Below are positions 27,880 to 36,979 of a stretch of 64,000 nucleotides of DNA, piece by piece. The first letter of the stretch is position 1, and every line of letters begins with the position of its first letter. The notes beneath the pieces are model-generated. The model had not been told where the DNA came from. It saw only the letters and a list, made by a program, of their open reading frames with translations, and ran no database searches. The stretch spans positions 62,001-126,000 of the forward strand of contig NZ_CP108080.1 of NCBI RefSeq assembly GCF_036181745.1. Direction: 5' to 3'. The stretch comes from Streptomyces sp. NBC_00259 (lineage in GTDB: Bacteria; Actinomycetota; Actinomycetes; Streptomycetales; Streptomycetaceae). The position numbers and the translations under genes are program-made.

Positions 27880-28515
27880 GCCGGGCACCTGCATGGCGAT
27901 GGTCTTCGATGCTGGTCAAGACGGTGGGGTAGGTCTGGCCACGACGGATCGCGAAGTCGTCCACACCCAGCACCCGCGGCGTGCTGAACCGCGGATCGGG
28001 CAGTGCCATGACCCTGCGTAACAAGCTCATTCTTCCCGCGCCGGAGCCCATCTGGGCGGCCAGCCGGGCGCGGCCTGCCCGGCCAGCGCGAGCCGCACTC
28101 GCTCCAAGGCGTGGTTGAGCCGCGTGGTGAACCGTGCGTGCGGGGCGGCCAGCCGGGAGAACGGCTCGGCGAACGTCCGGCGCGGGCAGCCCGCCGACCC
28201 GCAGATGAAGCGCCGGACCGTCAGCCGGATCACGAAGCCCTGCTCAGCGAGCGGAAGGTCCTTCAGCCTGCGCTGGTAACGGTCATGGACCCTGTCCGAG
28301 ATGCGGCCGCAGTCCGGACACTCCGCCTCGGCCACCCAGCCTCTCGCCACCACCTCGACCGTGCCGAACGCGGCCGTAACCGCCTCGGCATCCACATCGT
28401 CGATCCCCTCGAACCCCAGCGAGTCCCAGAACGGTGCATCGGTCTGCATGACCAGCACCAGCACCATCGACAAGCGACCGCAGCAGCGGCCAGCGAGTAC
28501 CTGAGGGAGCGTCAA
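27880..28515 (-). pseudogene. ISL3-family transposase, frameshifted and 3'-truncated
   Basis: The N-terminal segment carries the ISL3 zinc ribbon and HTH region (CPDCGRISDRVHDRYQRRLK, RRFICGSAGCPRRTF). Near 28040 the frame shifts into LLRRVMALPDPRFSTPRVLG and VDDFAIRRGQTYPTVL, which includes the first catalytic Asp. The rest of the catalytic domain is absent. No terminal repeats were seen. Confidence 0.75.
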
Positions 28516-28765
28516 TTCCGGTCATCGGAGGACAAGGCGTACGCGGTCTCTCACGCGAACCCGACTCCTCGCAATCGAGCATGGTGGTAACTCTCCGCGA
28601 CAACTCCCCAAGATCTGTGCCAGAAACGACTTTTGATGTCACTTAGGCTCTGCGGGGCCATTCCCTGCGGCTGCAGGCGCCTCTGAACCACACCATCGTT
28701 CTGGCTTGCAGGAGTCGCCTCGGGTCGCTGCCCCGCGTTCGGTTCTTGCTGCCGTGAGTGGGCTC

Positions 28766-28796
28766 TTGACCCTCACGCGGCGTGAGGCCGCATAGT
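28766..28796 (+). promoter_or_regulatory. MerR-type promoter with 19-bp spacer and central dyad
   Basis: The -35 TTGACC (28766-28771) and -10 CATAGT (28791-28796) are 19 bp apart, the over-long spacing typical of MerR-controlled promoters. A dyad CCTCACGCGGCGTGAGG fills the spacer. The predicted start site falls at or next to the GTG at 28804, so the mRNA should be leaderless and self-regulated. Confidence 0.7.
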
Positions 28797-28803
28797 CGGT
28801 GCC

Positions 28804-29919
28804 GTGGAGGATCACTGGACTGTGGGACGCGTGGCCGAGCTGGCCGGCGTGAGCGTCCGCACGCTGCATCACTATGACGAGATCGGGCTCGTTCCGCCGT
28901 CTGCGCGGACCGCGGCCGGGTACCGGGCCTACTCGGCGGACGACGTGGAACGGCTGCGGGAAGTGCTGGCCTATCGGCGGCTGGGCTTCGGGCTGCGGGA
29001 AGTTGCGGAACTGGTCGGCGACCCGTCCACCGACGCGGTCGCGCAACTGCGTCGGCTGCGCGGCCTGCTGCTGGAGCGACGTGATCGCGCTGACGCCATG
29101 GTGGCGGCCATCGACAGGGAGCTCGAGTCGCGAGCGAAGGGACTGAAGGTGACACCGGAAGAGCAACTGGAGATGCTCGGTGCACGGCTGTACGACGCGA
29201 TCGGCGACGCCTACACCGCGACACGGCGTACCGAGCCGCGGATCGCCGCGCAGATCTGGGACGCGCTCGGGGACGCGCAGACGGTGCTGAACGTCGGGGC
29301 CGGCACCGGCTCCTACGAGCCTGCCGATCGCGACGTGACCGCGGTGGAGCCATCGGCGGTCATGCGGGGACAGCGGCCTGCCGGCTCGGCGCCGTGCGTG
29401 GCCGCCGCCGCGGAGAGCCTGCCGTTCGAGGACCACTCCTTCGACGTCGCGATGGCCGTCTCCACCGTTCACCACTGGGGGGACCCGATAGCGGGGCTGC
29501 GCGAGATGCGGCGCGTGGCCCGCCGCGTGGTGGTGCTCACATTCGACACAGACGAGCCCGGATGGCAGGACCGGTTCTGGCTCACCCGCGACTACCTGCC
29601 CGAGTTCGCCGCCGTCCTCGCAGAATTCCCCTCACTTGCCGGGATGGCCGACGCGATCGGCGCCCGCGCTGAGCCGGTACCCATCCCGTGGGACTGCGCT
29701 GACGGCCTGTTCGAGGCGTACTGGCGCCGACCGGGGGCGTATCTGGAGGATCACGTGCGCCGTGCATCGTCGGTGTGGACGAGGGTCGGGCCCCAGGCCG
29801 AGCAGCGGGCGGTGCGAAGCCTCTGCGACGACCTCGACTCCGGCCGGTGGACCGAGCGGAACAGCGACCTCGCCGACCTCGACGAGGCAGATCTCGGCCT
29901 CCGCCTGCTCATCGCGTGA
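28804..29919 (+). CDS. MerR-family regulator fused to a class I SAM-dependent methyltransferase
   Basis: 371 residues. Residues 5-72 are a MerR winged helix (VGRVAELAGVSVRTLHHYDE, GYRAYSADDVERLREVLAYR). Residues 75-112 form the usual dimer helix, and a TipA-like stretch (EEQLEMLGARLYDAI) follows. From about 145 to 330 there is a methyltransferase fold: motif I VLNVGAGTGSY (161-171), acidic VEPSA, AESLPFEDHSFDVAMAVSTV and HHWGDP. GTG 28804 starts the HTH and sits directly at the predicted transcription start. The usual ligand-binding domain of MerR proteins is replaced by an enzyme, so SAM or a substrate may be the signal, or the protein may modify a compound while controlling its own gene. 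This is inference; the fold calls are firm. Confidence 0.85.
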   Translation: MEDHWTVGRVAELAGVSVRTLHHYDEIGLVPPSARTAAGYRAYSADDVERLREVLAYRRLGFGLREVAELVGDPSTDAVAQLRRLRGLLLERRDRADAMVAAIDRELESRAKGLKVTPEEQLEMLGARLYDAIGDAYTATRRTEPRIAAQIWDALGDAQTVLNVGAGTGSYEPADRDVTAVEPSAVMRGQRPAGSAPCVAAAAESLPFEDHSFDVAMAVSTVHHWGDPIAGLREMRRVARRVVVLTFDTDEPGWQDRFWLTRDYLPEFAAVLAEFPSLAGMADAIGARAEPVPIPWDCADGLFEAYWRRPGAYLEDHVRRASSVWTRVGPQAEQRAVRSLCDDLDSGRWTERNSDLADLDEADLGLRLLIA

Positions 29920-30009
29920 CCCGCGTCGCAGCCTCAGCGTCATGGCGGCTCCTGGACAGCCCGCTGGTTCGGGCTGGTTGTCAGGCGGCCCCTCCCATAG
30001 AGCGCCCGG

Positions 30010-30120
30010 TCACCTGGACTGGGCTTGTTCGGCTTGAGCCTTGGTGTGAGCGAGGCGGTAGGACTCGGTGCCGGTCTGGATGATGGCGCCGTTGAAGGTC
30101 AGCCGGTCGACGATAGCCGG
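30010..30120 (-). pseudogene. IstB-like (IS21 helper ATPase) C-terminal fragment
   Basis: The minus strand encodes VDRLTFNGAIIQTGTESYRL followed by AHTKAQAEQ, which matches the C-terminal tail of IstB-like ATPases of IS21 elements. Nothing of the ATPase core or the IstA transposase is present. Confidence 0.55.
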
Positions 30121-30223
30121 GACTTGGTACCGCACGTGGCGAATCTCGCCCGATGCGGCACACGGTGTGGCGCCCTGGTTGACAACGCCATCGCGATACG
30201 AGCCCAGTCCAATCGGCAAGACA

Positions 30224-30675
30224 TCACGGTCGAGTCTCGGCGCAGGTGCGGTCGCCGATGTCGCCGAGCGAGAAGGCGGCCTCGGACGTTGTGCCGTTGT
30301 GGTCCAGCCGCAGGTCGATACTGCCCGTCGTGTAGTCCGTGAACCACACGGCGTACAGCGTCCGGGCGCCGTGCGCGACAGTGCCTACCCTACGGACTTC
30401 CAGAGGCTTGCCGTCGCAGGCCGCGGATAGCACCTCTTGATGGTCGGCAGCGAACAGGCGCCCCCAGCCATTGGCAAACAGGGTGGCGATGTCACTCACT
30501 CCCCTGAGGGTCTGGAGAGGCGGATCAAGTCCGGAGACGAGGCTGGCGACGCCACGGAGGCGGATGCGCCGGAGGAGGGCGGCGCCGCAGAACTCTTGAC
30601 ATCTCCCGAGCAGCCCGTCAGGGCCGTGCTCAAGCGTACCGCCACACCAACGGCCGTACGAAGTCCGTGTCGCAT
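30224..30675 (-). pseudogene. Lipoprotein gene split by a frameshift
   Basis: ATG 30675 opens RHGLRTAVGVAVRLSTALTG with lipobox LTGC, then a Ser/Ala-rich linker (SSAAPPSSGASASVASPASS). At about 30535 the coding passes to another frame, which reads VSDIATLFANGWGRLFAADH, YAVWFTDYTTGSIDLRLDHN to the stop. One inserted or deleted base would explain it. A sequencing error cannot be excluded. The product would be an outer-leaflet lipoprotein with a beta-rich domain of unknown family. Confidence 0.55.
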
Positions 30676-31155
30676 GAGCGCCCCCCTCATATGCGCCCAG
30701 AGGCCGGGGCGCACCCAAAGGATCACAGCAGCTGCCCCGGATGACCACCCCGTCCGCCGACATCGGCGCTTGGATCTGCCAACTCCCGCACCCATCCGGC
30801 AAAACAGAGCTCTGAGCCACACACGTGTAACTGCACACGCGTGTGACTGACCGCTTCAGGTGGCGGGTGAGCGGCGCTACTTGGCGCAGCCTTGCGTTGT
30901 GGTTGGCGTGCTGGCTGACGGCACGCTGATGGGCGGTCGGCCTGCCGACTACCTGCCCCACGGCGGTTGCCCGGAATCGGCAACGTGGCGCCATGGTGCA
31001 CTGCCCGCTCTCCGCGTTACCTGCCTGCTTCTGCTCGTGGATGCTGTGATCGTCGGAACGAGGGCGGAGCCCTTGCGCCGCGGGTGCTGCGCGATGGGCC
31101 TGGGCAGCTGTGAGTTCGGACAGCCCCAGAGAGTTCGGTAGGCGGAGGGGAAAGG
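30676..31155. other. Intergenic region with nested palindromes
   Basis: 480 bp without a supported gene. Around 30819-30848 there are two adjacent palindromes, ACACGTGT and the perfect 12-bp CACACGCGTGTG, which could be an operator upstream of the lipoprotein gene on the minus strand. Confidence 0.4.
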
Positions 31156-31875
31156 GTGGCTGAGGCGGCGTGGAGGCCCGGGCTGCGGGCGGTGCTCTGG
31201 ATGCTCATCGCCCTGCTGGTGGCCAGTCTCGGGGTGGCGATGGCCGTCGAGGTTCGCAACGCGCAGGAGCGGGAGCATGAGTTCCGGGCCGCGCCGGAGT
31301 GCGCTTCCGTGCCGGTCAAAGCATCGGCCTGTCTGTGGGAGCAGGATTTCACCGTCCGCAAGGCCGCATCGCACCGTGGCAAGAGGGGCAAGCCGCCAGA
31401 GGCGGAGCTGGTGCTGCCCAGTGGCAAGCCGTGGCACGTGACGTTCCGCAACGCCGGTCCGCTGGTGTCGGAAATGAAGCCGGACGACAAGGTCGCCGGA
31501 CTGATCTGGTACGGGGATGTCGTCGAGGTCCGGGATGCTGGCGGGCGGCGGCAGCAGACGTCCGACGGGCCCGTGGGATGGCCGGCGGACCGGCTCGGCG
31601 GGGCGATCGGCTGCATATCGTTCGGTACGGTGGCATTCATCGGTGGCCTGTGGGGGCTGCTCGGCCGCCGGAGCCGACGTCAGGTGGTGGCAGCGGCCGC
31701 CGTGCGGTGGCACAGCCTCGGGATCGGTGCCGCCGCGATCGTGGCCCTGTGGATCCAGGCGGCCACCGGCTGGCCGACGTGGTCGATTCCCGTTGGCTGG
31801 GGCGTGCTGACGCTGCTCTTGCTGGGCTCCGCGGTTGGCTTCGTCGTCGCCGCACTCCGCGGCACTATCAAATAG
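31156..31875 (+). CDS. Integral membrane protein of unknown function
   Basis: 239 residues from GTG 31156, preceded by GGGGAAAG. One membrane segment at 12-32 (VLWMLIALLVASLGVAMAV), an outside loop of about 100 residues with two Cys (ECASV, ACLWEQ) and a beta-rich body, then three further segments (CISFGTVAFIGGLWGLL, LGIGAAAIVALWIQAAT, GVLTLLLLGSAVGFVVA). The topology resembles small actinobacterial membrane proteins with an extracytoplasmic SH3-like loop. No named family recognised. Confidence 0.65.
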   Translation: MAEAAWRPGLRAVLWMLIALLVASLGVAMAVEVRNAQEREHEFRAAPECASVPVKASACLWEQDFTVRKAASHRGKRGKPPEAELVLPSGKPWHVTFRNAGPLVSEMKPDDKVAGLIWYGDVVEVRDAGGRRQQTSDGPVGWPADRLGGAIGCISFGTVAFIGGLWGLLGRRSRRQVVAAAAVRWHSLGIGAAAIVALWIQAATGWPTWSIPVGWGVLTLLLLGSAVGFVVAALRGTIK

Positions 31876-31967
31876 CCGGAGGGAAGCGCCCGGCGTTCGG
31901 CCGCCGAGCACTCATCTCCACCTGCGTGTTCGCTAGGCCGAGCGCGCACAGTGGACGATTTCCCACG

Positions 31968-32705
31968 TCAGGTGTCCGTTGCGGCCGCCGCCCGCCCGGT
32001 TCCCGAGTACGCGGGGGCTGATATCGGGTCGAGCCCTTCCATCTCCTGCGGCTTCCCAACCTCAGCGACGCCGGGGCCCACGCGGGCAAGAAGGCAGTCC
32101 TGCGCGTCGAAGCCGTTGCCTTCTACCGATAGGAGAACGCCGACCCGGCCGCTGTCCGCCTTCACCTCGGTACGGATCGCCGGATCCAGATCCAGGGCGG
32201 CGAGCCTACGGCGCACCTCGGCATCGTCCACCCGGCCGCCCTCCGGCACCCGGGGAAGTTTCGCGCGGAGCTCCTCGTACGGCAGCCGGGGCGGTTCGGG
32301 TGGCGGGGCGAAGGTCAGCGGAGGGCCATCCGGGCAGTCCACGTCACGGGGAGCCTCACGCCACTCCGACTTGGGCGACACCCGCACCGCGAAACAGCGC
32401 CGCACGGCGACCTCCTCAGGGTCGAGCCATCCGTTGTACGCCGAAGCGGACGTGCGGACGACCACGTCGATGCCGTCCCCGTCATGTGTCGAGGTACCCG
32501 TCACCCGCAATACCTCCACCCCGTCGATGCCGGAGGCGGAGAGACCGACCTCCTCCGCCGTGCGCGGGCGCTGGCCGTAGAGCCGCTCGCCCGCCTTCCT
32601 GGCCACCTCCCGTGCGGCGTCCGTCGCCTCGTCCTCGGAGGAGGGCACCATCCCGCAGCCGGCGGTGAACAGCAACAGCGGGGCGAGCAGCAGCAGTCGG
32701 CGCAT
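31968..32705 (-). CDS. Lipoprotein
   Basis: 245 residues. The leader MRRLLLLAPLLLFTAGC has an ideal lipobox (FTAGC; Cys17). The mature part begins acidic and helical (SSEDEATDAAREVARKAGER), followed by a beta-rich section with a Pro-rich hinge (PPPEPPRLPYEELRAKL). Two further Cys (RRCFAV, DVDCPDG) could form a disulfide. Unknown family. It faces the membrane protein at 31156 in convergent orientation. Confidence 0.7.
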   Translation of the reverse strand: MRRLLLLAPLLLFTAGCGMVPSSEDEATDAAREVARKAGERLYGQRPRTAEEVGLSASGIDGVEVLRVTGTSTHDGDGIDVVVRTSASAYNGWLDPEEVAVRRCFAVRVSPKSEWREAPRDVDCPDGPPLTFAPPPEPPRLPYEELRAKLPRVPEGGRVDDAEVRRRLAALDLDPAIRTEVKADSGRVGVLLSVEGNGFDAQDCLLARVGPGVAEVGKPQEMEGLDPISAPAYSGTGRAAAATDT

Positions 32706-33451
32706 GTGTCCACTCTTCCGGCGCCCCGTGCGGCGGGCAACCGATCGCGTACTCAGACCGGCATAGGTGATCTTGCTCAGCCGTTGCAGCGATCAGACGG
32801 GGGCGCACCCCGTGAGGTTCAGCCGCGGGCGTACGCATCGATCTTGATCCGGAGGTCGGCGATGACGCAGACCACAGCTCGGCGACATCGAGGAAGGCGA
32901 GACGGTCATCATGCGCACGCGAGCGACCAAGAGCGGTTCCTCCTACTGCTCGCCCAGCTACAGCGGCATCGCCTGACCCTCTGTTCGACACCTGGTGGCA
33001 TCCAAGAGTCGCTGTCCGCAAACCACACGGGTGGCTGCGCGCCGGGTGAGCCCGGCGCGACGACCCCGCCGCGCACCCGTCACGGCGAGGTCGTCGTGCG
33101 GCTGGTCACGGTGTGGTCCACTGCCGGGAGGCGCCCCTCTTGTTGTCGTCGGCGGTCGCCGCGTCCGTGCTCCAGGCGAGTCGTGTCGGCAGCTTCGACG
33201 TGTCCCCGATGAAGACGGAGCACAGGGTGCGCTTCTCCCCGGCGTCCCAGCCCACGTAGCTCACCGAGGATCTGGATGGAGTGGACGCTCGACAGTTCCT
33301 CCCCATACGCGTGCGGCTGACTCTCCGGACTTCCCAGGGTGCACCTAAGTAGGTGCTTTTGAACCGAGCCGCTGGTGCCCCCATCGACTGGGTTCTCGGT
33401 GGCCAGGAGATCGTCGCGCGTGGTCCGTGCACGTGCGGCAGAAACGCGGGT
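32706..33451. other. Gene-poor region with coding scraps
   Basis: About 745 bp. On the plus strand 32866-32977 reads QLGDIEEGETVIMRTRATKS and ends YCSPSYSGIA, which looks like the tail of a lost gene. On the minus strand about 33109-33270 reads YVGWDAGEKRTLCSVFIGDT and on, another tail. Neither has a beginning. No intact gene. Confidence 0.35.
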
Positions 33452-33916
33452 TCAGTTCAGTTCCAGCATGCCCACCGTTTGGTCTCCGCTGGTCTCTCCG
33501 GTTGGCTGGAAGCCGAGGGCCAGATAGAAGCCTGTTGGGCCATCCGCTCCGGGATGCCAGGGGGTCGTCAGTCGTGTGCCTCCTCGGCGTCGAATCTCGT
33601 CGGCAACGGACTGTACTGCGAAGCGTCCGTAGCCTCGGCCCTGTTTTCCATCTGCGATGTTGAGACGCCAGAGTCCGGAGCGGAAGTCGGTGCCGTCGCC
33701 GGTCCAGTCAATGTCGAAGAAAGCCATGAGGAACCCGACCACTTCGTCGTCATCGCAGATCAGCCGGGGCCATGCGATGCCGGGGTGTACGTATGCCTCG
33801 GCGAGCGACTTCACCACGGGTGCCACCAGGTGTTCCTGGTCAGGGCGGACGTTCAGGTTGATCGCGGCCTCGAAGTTGTCAGGGGTGATCTCTTGCAGGT
33901 GCAGCGAAATTGGCAT
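33452..33916 (-). CDS. GNAT-family N-acetyltransferase, spermidine-acetyltransferase-like
   Basis: 154 residues. The start ISLHLQEITPDNFEAAINLN and RPDQEHLVAPVVKSLAEAYV is typical of the diamine/spermidine acetyltransferase branch. The acetyl-CoA loop reads KQGRGYGRFAVQSV (Q/RxxGxG/A), and FYLALGFQPTGE ends the fold. It would transfer acetyl from acetyl-CoA to an amine. The gene ends 13 bp from the insertion point of the neighbouring IS5 element and seems intact. Confidence 0.8.
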   Translation of the reverse strand: MPISLHLQEITPDNFEAAINLNVRPDQEHLVAPVVKSLAEAYVHPGIAWPRLICDDDEVVGFLMAFFDIDWTGDGTDFRSGLWRLNIADGKQGRGYGRFAVQSVADEIRRRGGTRLTTPWHPGADGPTGFYLALGFQPTGETSGDQTVGMLELN

Positions 33917-33929
33917 GTCCGCACTCTAA

Positions 33930-34790
33930 GAGGTTGTCTCACGTGGCAAGTTTCGCGAGCTTCTTCCAGCAGGTCAGGGCGGCGGCCAGGGCGAGGAAGT
34001 GCGAGCCCTTTCGGACGGTGAGGCGGCGGTAGCCGAAGAGCCAGGCGATCGACCGTTCGATCTTCCAGCGGTGCCGACCGAGACGTTCGCCGGACTCGAT
34101 GCCGGGCCGCGCGATGCGCGCGACGAGCCCGCGCGCGCAGCCGGGCCAGGTGTTCGGCGGAGAAGTACGCCTTGTCCGCGCGGAGTTTGACGGGGCGGCG
34201 CCGCCGTGGTCCCCGGCGGGACCCAACGGCAGGTATGTCGCGGATGAGCGCTTGAGGGCGAGGTCGTCGGGCATGTTCGCGCCGGACACGGCGACGGCGA
34301 GCGGGATGCCCTGGGCATTGGACAGCACGTGTAGCTTGCTGCCCTTCTTGCCGCGATCGAACGGGTTCGGCCCGGTCAGCGATCCCCCCTTTTGGCGCGA
34401 ACGGAGGCCGCGTCGACGATTGCCGAGGTCCAGTCGACCTCGCCGCGGGCCCTGAGTTCGTCCAGCACCGCCGGTGCAGCCGACGCCACAGGCCGGCCTG
34501 GGTCCGTACCGGGAAGCGGCGATGCGCGGTGGCGGGCGACGTGCCGAACGTCGGCGGCAGTTGCCGCCGGTCGCAGCCGCTGGTCAGCGCGTACACCACT
34601 GCCGTGAACACGGCCCGCTCGTCACACGGAGCGGTCCCACCACCTTGCGGACGAGCAGCGAACGACGGCAGCAACGGGGCGGAATGCTCCCACAGTTCAT
34701 CAGGAACCGGGCGCTTCGATAGATCAGCACCCACGACCGGCAGTATGCCGCACGAACGTCACGTCACGTCACGTCACGTGAGACAACCTC
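33930..34790 (-). mobile_element. IS5-family element, 861 bp, with TAA target duplication
   Basis: Terminal inverted repeats GAGGTTGTCTCACGTG (33930 on) and its reverse complement ending at 34790 are flanked by TAA on both sides (33927-33929, 34791-34793). The right copy of TAA lies inside the last codon region of the DinB gene. Size, repeat type and target fit the IS427-like IS5 group. The ends are intact; the transposase is not. Confidence 0.85.
33939..34734 (-). pseudogene. Two-frame IS5 transposase, decayed
   Basis: OrfA-like N-terminus (VPDELWEHSAPLLPSF, PQGGGTAPCDERAVFTAVV) runs to an AAAAGGGGGG stretch (minus strand) where a -1 shift would give SLTGPNPFDRGKKGSK and LHVLSNAQGIPLAVAVSGAN. 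Beyond that, two more shifts are needed to include KLRADKAYFSAEHLARL before IESGERLGRHRWKIERSIAW and the end CWKKLAKLAT. The first shift is probably programmed, the other two are damage. Confidence 0.75.
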
Positions 34791-35374
34791 TAAGCCTTGA
34801 CTGGTGCGGCCGACCTGGCGGCCTGCTCGATCTTCGCGCAGTAGGCTGCTCGGGCTTCCTCGTTGATCTGCTTCTCGTGTTCGGCGCGCACCCCGGTCCG
34901 GCCGTCGAGGCCCTCGCGCAGGATATCGGCGTGCCCGGCATGCCGGATGGACTCGCCGAGGACATGGACCATGATGGCGAACAGGTTCGTGTTCGGATAA
35001 GGCTCCGGCCACCACGGCACGTGGCCGGGGGCGTCGAGGGGAAGCTCGTTGATCGTCGCGTCCGAGTGTTCCCACGTGCGCCGGTAGAACCCGATGATCT
35101 GATCGCGGGTCTCGTCCTCGGTCGCCCACAGATCGCTGCCGTTGTAGTCCTGCCACCGGGGCAGCGGTTCCGAGGAAGAGCGGTCGAAGACCTCGCCGAA
35201 GTACCTGGCCTCGACGGTGGCCACGTGTTTGACCAGGCCGAGGAGATTGGTCCCGGTCGCTGTCAAAGGCCGGCGGGCGTCGTATTCGGACAGGCCGTCG
35301 AGTTTCCAGAGCAGCGCCTTGCGATCCCGCCGCAGTCTCCCGTGCAGGTTGTCTTTCGCGAATTCATCGATCAT
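34790..35374 (-). CDS. DinB-family protein
   Basis: 194 residues from ATG 35374. The sequence IDEFAKDNLHGRLRRDRKAL, GLSEYDARRPLTATGTNLLG, LVKHVATVEARYFGEVF and VHVLGESIRHAGHADILRE shows the DinB four-helix bundle with the three His typical of its metal site (HV..., HVLGE, HAGH). Such proteins act as thiol-dependent or metal-dependent enzymes and are mostly uncharacterised. The stop codon overlaps the TAA target duplication of the adjacent IS, so the insertion hit the last codon without spoiling the protein. Confidence 0.8.
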   Translation of the reverse strand: MIDEFAKDNLHGRLRRDRKALLWKLDGLSEYDARRPLTATGTNLLGLVKHVATVEARYFGEVFDRSSSEPLPRWQDYNGSDLWATEDETRDQIIGFYRRTWEHSDATINELPLDAPGHVPWWPEPYPNTNLFAIMVHVLGESIRHAGHADILREGLDGRTGVRAEHEKQINEEARAAYCAKIEQAARSAAPVKA

Positions 35375-35419
35375 GCGGCATGAGCCTGCCATGGGCTGCT
35401 TGTGGTCTCAAGATCCCGT

Positions 35420-35517
35420 ACGTGGTCCGCAACGACTGGCAGAGTCGAGGCCTGGCCATAGCCGCCGCCCTGACCTGCTACGAGAAGCTCGCGAAGCTTG
35501 CCACGTGAGACAACCTC
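35420..35517 (+). mobile_element. End fragment of an IS5 element related to the one at 33930
   Basis: The plus strand encodes AALTCYEKLAKLAT and stop, then CACGTGAGACAACCTC, the same transposase tail and terminal repeat as the element at 33930-34790. The rest is missing. The following TAA is shared with the next IS element. Confidence 0.75.
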
Positions 35518-35520
35518 TAA

Positions 35521-36384
35521 GACCGTGTCCCATGTGGTGACCGGTCGTTGGGATGTTCATGGGGCGGGGTACGTGGAGTTGGATTGTTCCGGATGGGCTG
35601 TGGGAGATCGCCGAGCCGCTGATCCCGCCGTCGAAGGTGCGGCCGCAGGGCGGCGGCACGCAGGACACGCCTGATGAGACGCTGTTCGCGGCCATCATCT
35701 ACGTGCTGGTCAGCGGCTGCTCCTGGCGTGCGTTGCCGCCTTGCTTCGGGATATCGAAGTCCACCGCCCACCGCCGCTTTCTGATCTGGTCCAGAGCCGG
35801 GGTGTGGGGCCGGCTGCACGAGTCGACCCTGCACCGACTCGACGACGCGCAGCTCCTCGACCTCTCCCGAGCAGTCCTCGACTCCGCCCACGTCAGGGCG
35901 AAAAAGGGGGCGAGCTCACAGGTCCGAGCCCCGTGGACCGGGGCAAGCCGGGTTCCAAGATGCACGTCCTGTCGGACGCGAACGGGCTGCCCCTCATTGT
36001 CGGCGTCACCGCCGCCAACACCCACGACTGCGAAGCTCTGAAGCCCATGGTCGCGGTCACCAAACGAGACACGACCCGCACAACGGCCGCCACTTCAAGC
36101 CGCAGCGTCTGCATGCAGACAAGGCGTACGACGTGCCCCACCTGCGGAAATGGTTACGCGGGAAGCGCATCGGGGTGCGCATCGCCCGAAAAGGCATCGA
36201 GTCCGGCGAACGTCTTGGGCGCCGCAGGTGGGTGATCGAACGCACCATTTCCTGGCTGACTGGGTACCGCAGGCTCAACCACCGCTATGAGCGCAATCCA
36301 CGCAACTACCTGGCCTTTCTCGGCCTCGCCGCAGCTCTGTGCTGCTACAAGCGACTCCTCCGCCTCACCACATAGGACACGGTC
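35521..36384 (+). mobile_element. IS5-family element, 864 bp
   Basis: Inverted repeats GACCGTGTCCCATGTGGTG and CACCACATAGGACACGGTC differ at one position. TAA flanks both ends (35518-35520, 36385-36387). The left TAA is also the border of the older IS fragment at 35420-35517, so this element inserted beside, or replaced, the remainder of that copy. Confidence 0.88.
35553..36375 (+). pseudogene. IS5 transposase with probable programmed -1 frameshift and one inactivating deletion
   Basis: The first frame encodes WIVPDGLWEIAEPLIPPSKV, STAHRRFLIWSRAGVW and LDSAHVRAKKG. At the slippery run AAAAAGGGGG (35901-35910) a -1 shift gives GELTGPSPVDRGKPGSKMHV and LPLIVGVTAANTHDCEALKP. Near 36052 a single base appears to be missing (GCGGT where GCCGGT is expected). 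The remainder (LHADKAYDVPHLRKWLRGKR, IESGERLGRRRWVIERTISW, CCYKRLLRLTT) is in the third frame. Apart from that base the transposase looks fresh. Confidence 0.75.
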
Positions 36385-36519
36385 TAAGCAGGCACTGCAA
36401 GTGATCTTCGAAGCGTGTTACCCGTGGTCAGCCGACGGGCCGCTACCTCTTGGTCCAGTTGTCGGTGCGGGGGCTCTTTCGGGTGAAGTGTCAAGTCATC
36501 ATGGTGATGAGTGCCCAGT

Positions 36520-36815
36520 TCAGGTGGCTTCGGAGTGCTGAGGCAGGCGCTCGTAGTCGCGTGCGTTGCGGCGGGCGTTCACGCACCAGCCGATCGTGCG
36601 TTCTACTTTCCAGCGGTGGGGCAGCACAACGAAGCCCTTGGTGCCTTTAGGCCGGCAGACCATGCGTAGGGTGAGCCAGAGGCGTTCGCGGGCCCAGTCC
36701 ACGAGTTCGCCGGCGTAGCCGCGGTCGGCCCAGATCTGGGTGATCTGCGGCTGGGTGAGACGCAGGCGCCAGACCACGTCGCGGGCGGCGTCGCGGGCCT
36801 GGAGCAGGCCTTTCT
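36520..36815 (-). pseudogene. IS5-family transposase C-terminal fragment
   Basis: The minus strand encodes ARDVVWRLRLTQPQITQIWA, DRGYAGELVDWARERLWL, GTKGFVVLPHRWKVERTIGW and NARRNARDYERLPQHSEA then stop. It includes the last catalytic Glu region of an IS5-type transposase different from the two nearby elements. The N-terminal two thirds are absent. Confidence 0.75.
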
Positions 36816-36979
36816 CCAAGAGGGCCGACACTCCCTCGCCCGCAAGATCCCCAAGGATCCCCGAACTCCTTCTCGCATTACTGTCCGGAACCGGCCTCGA
36901 ACTCACCCCACCAGCGTCAAGCCCGTAGTCAAAGATCAGTAGAGTTGCCCGTTCACTCAGGAACCTGGAGGGCTCCGCC

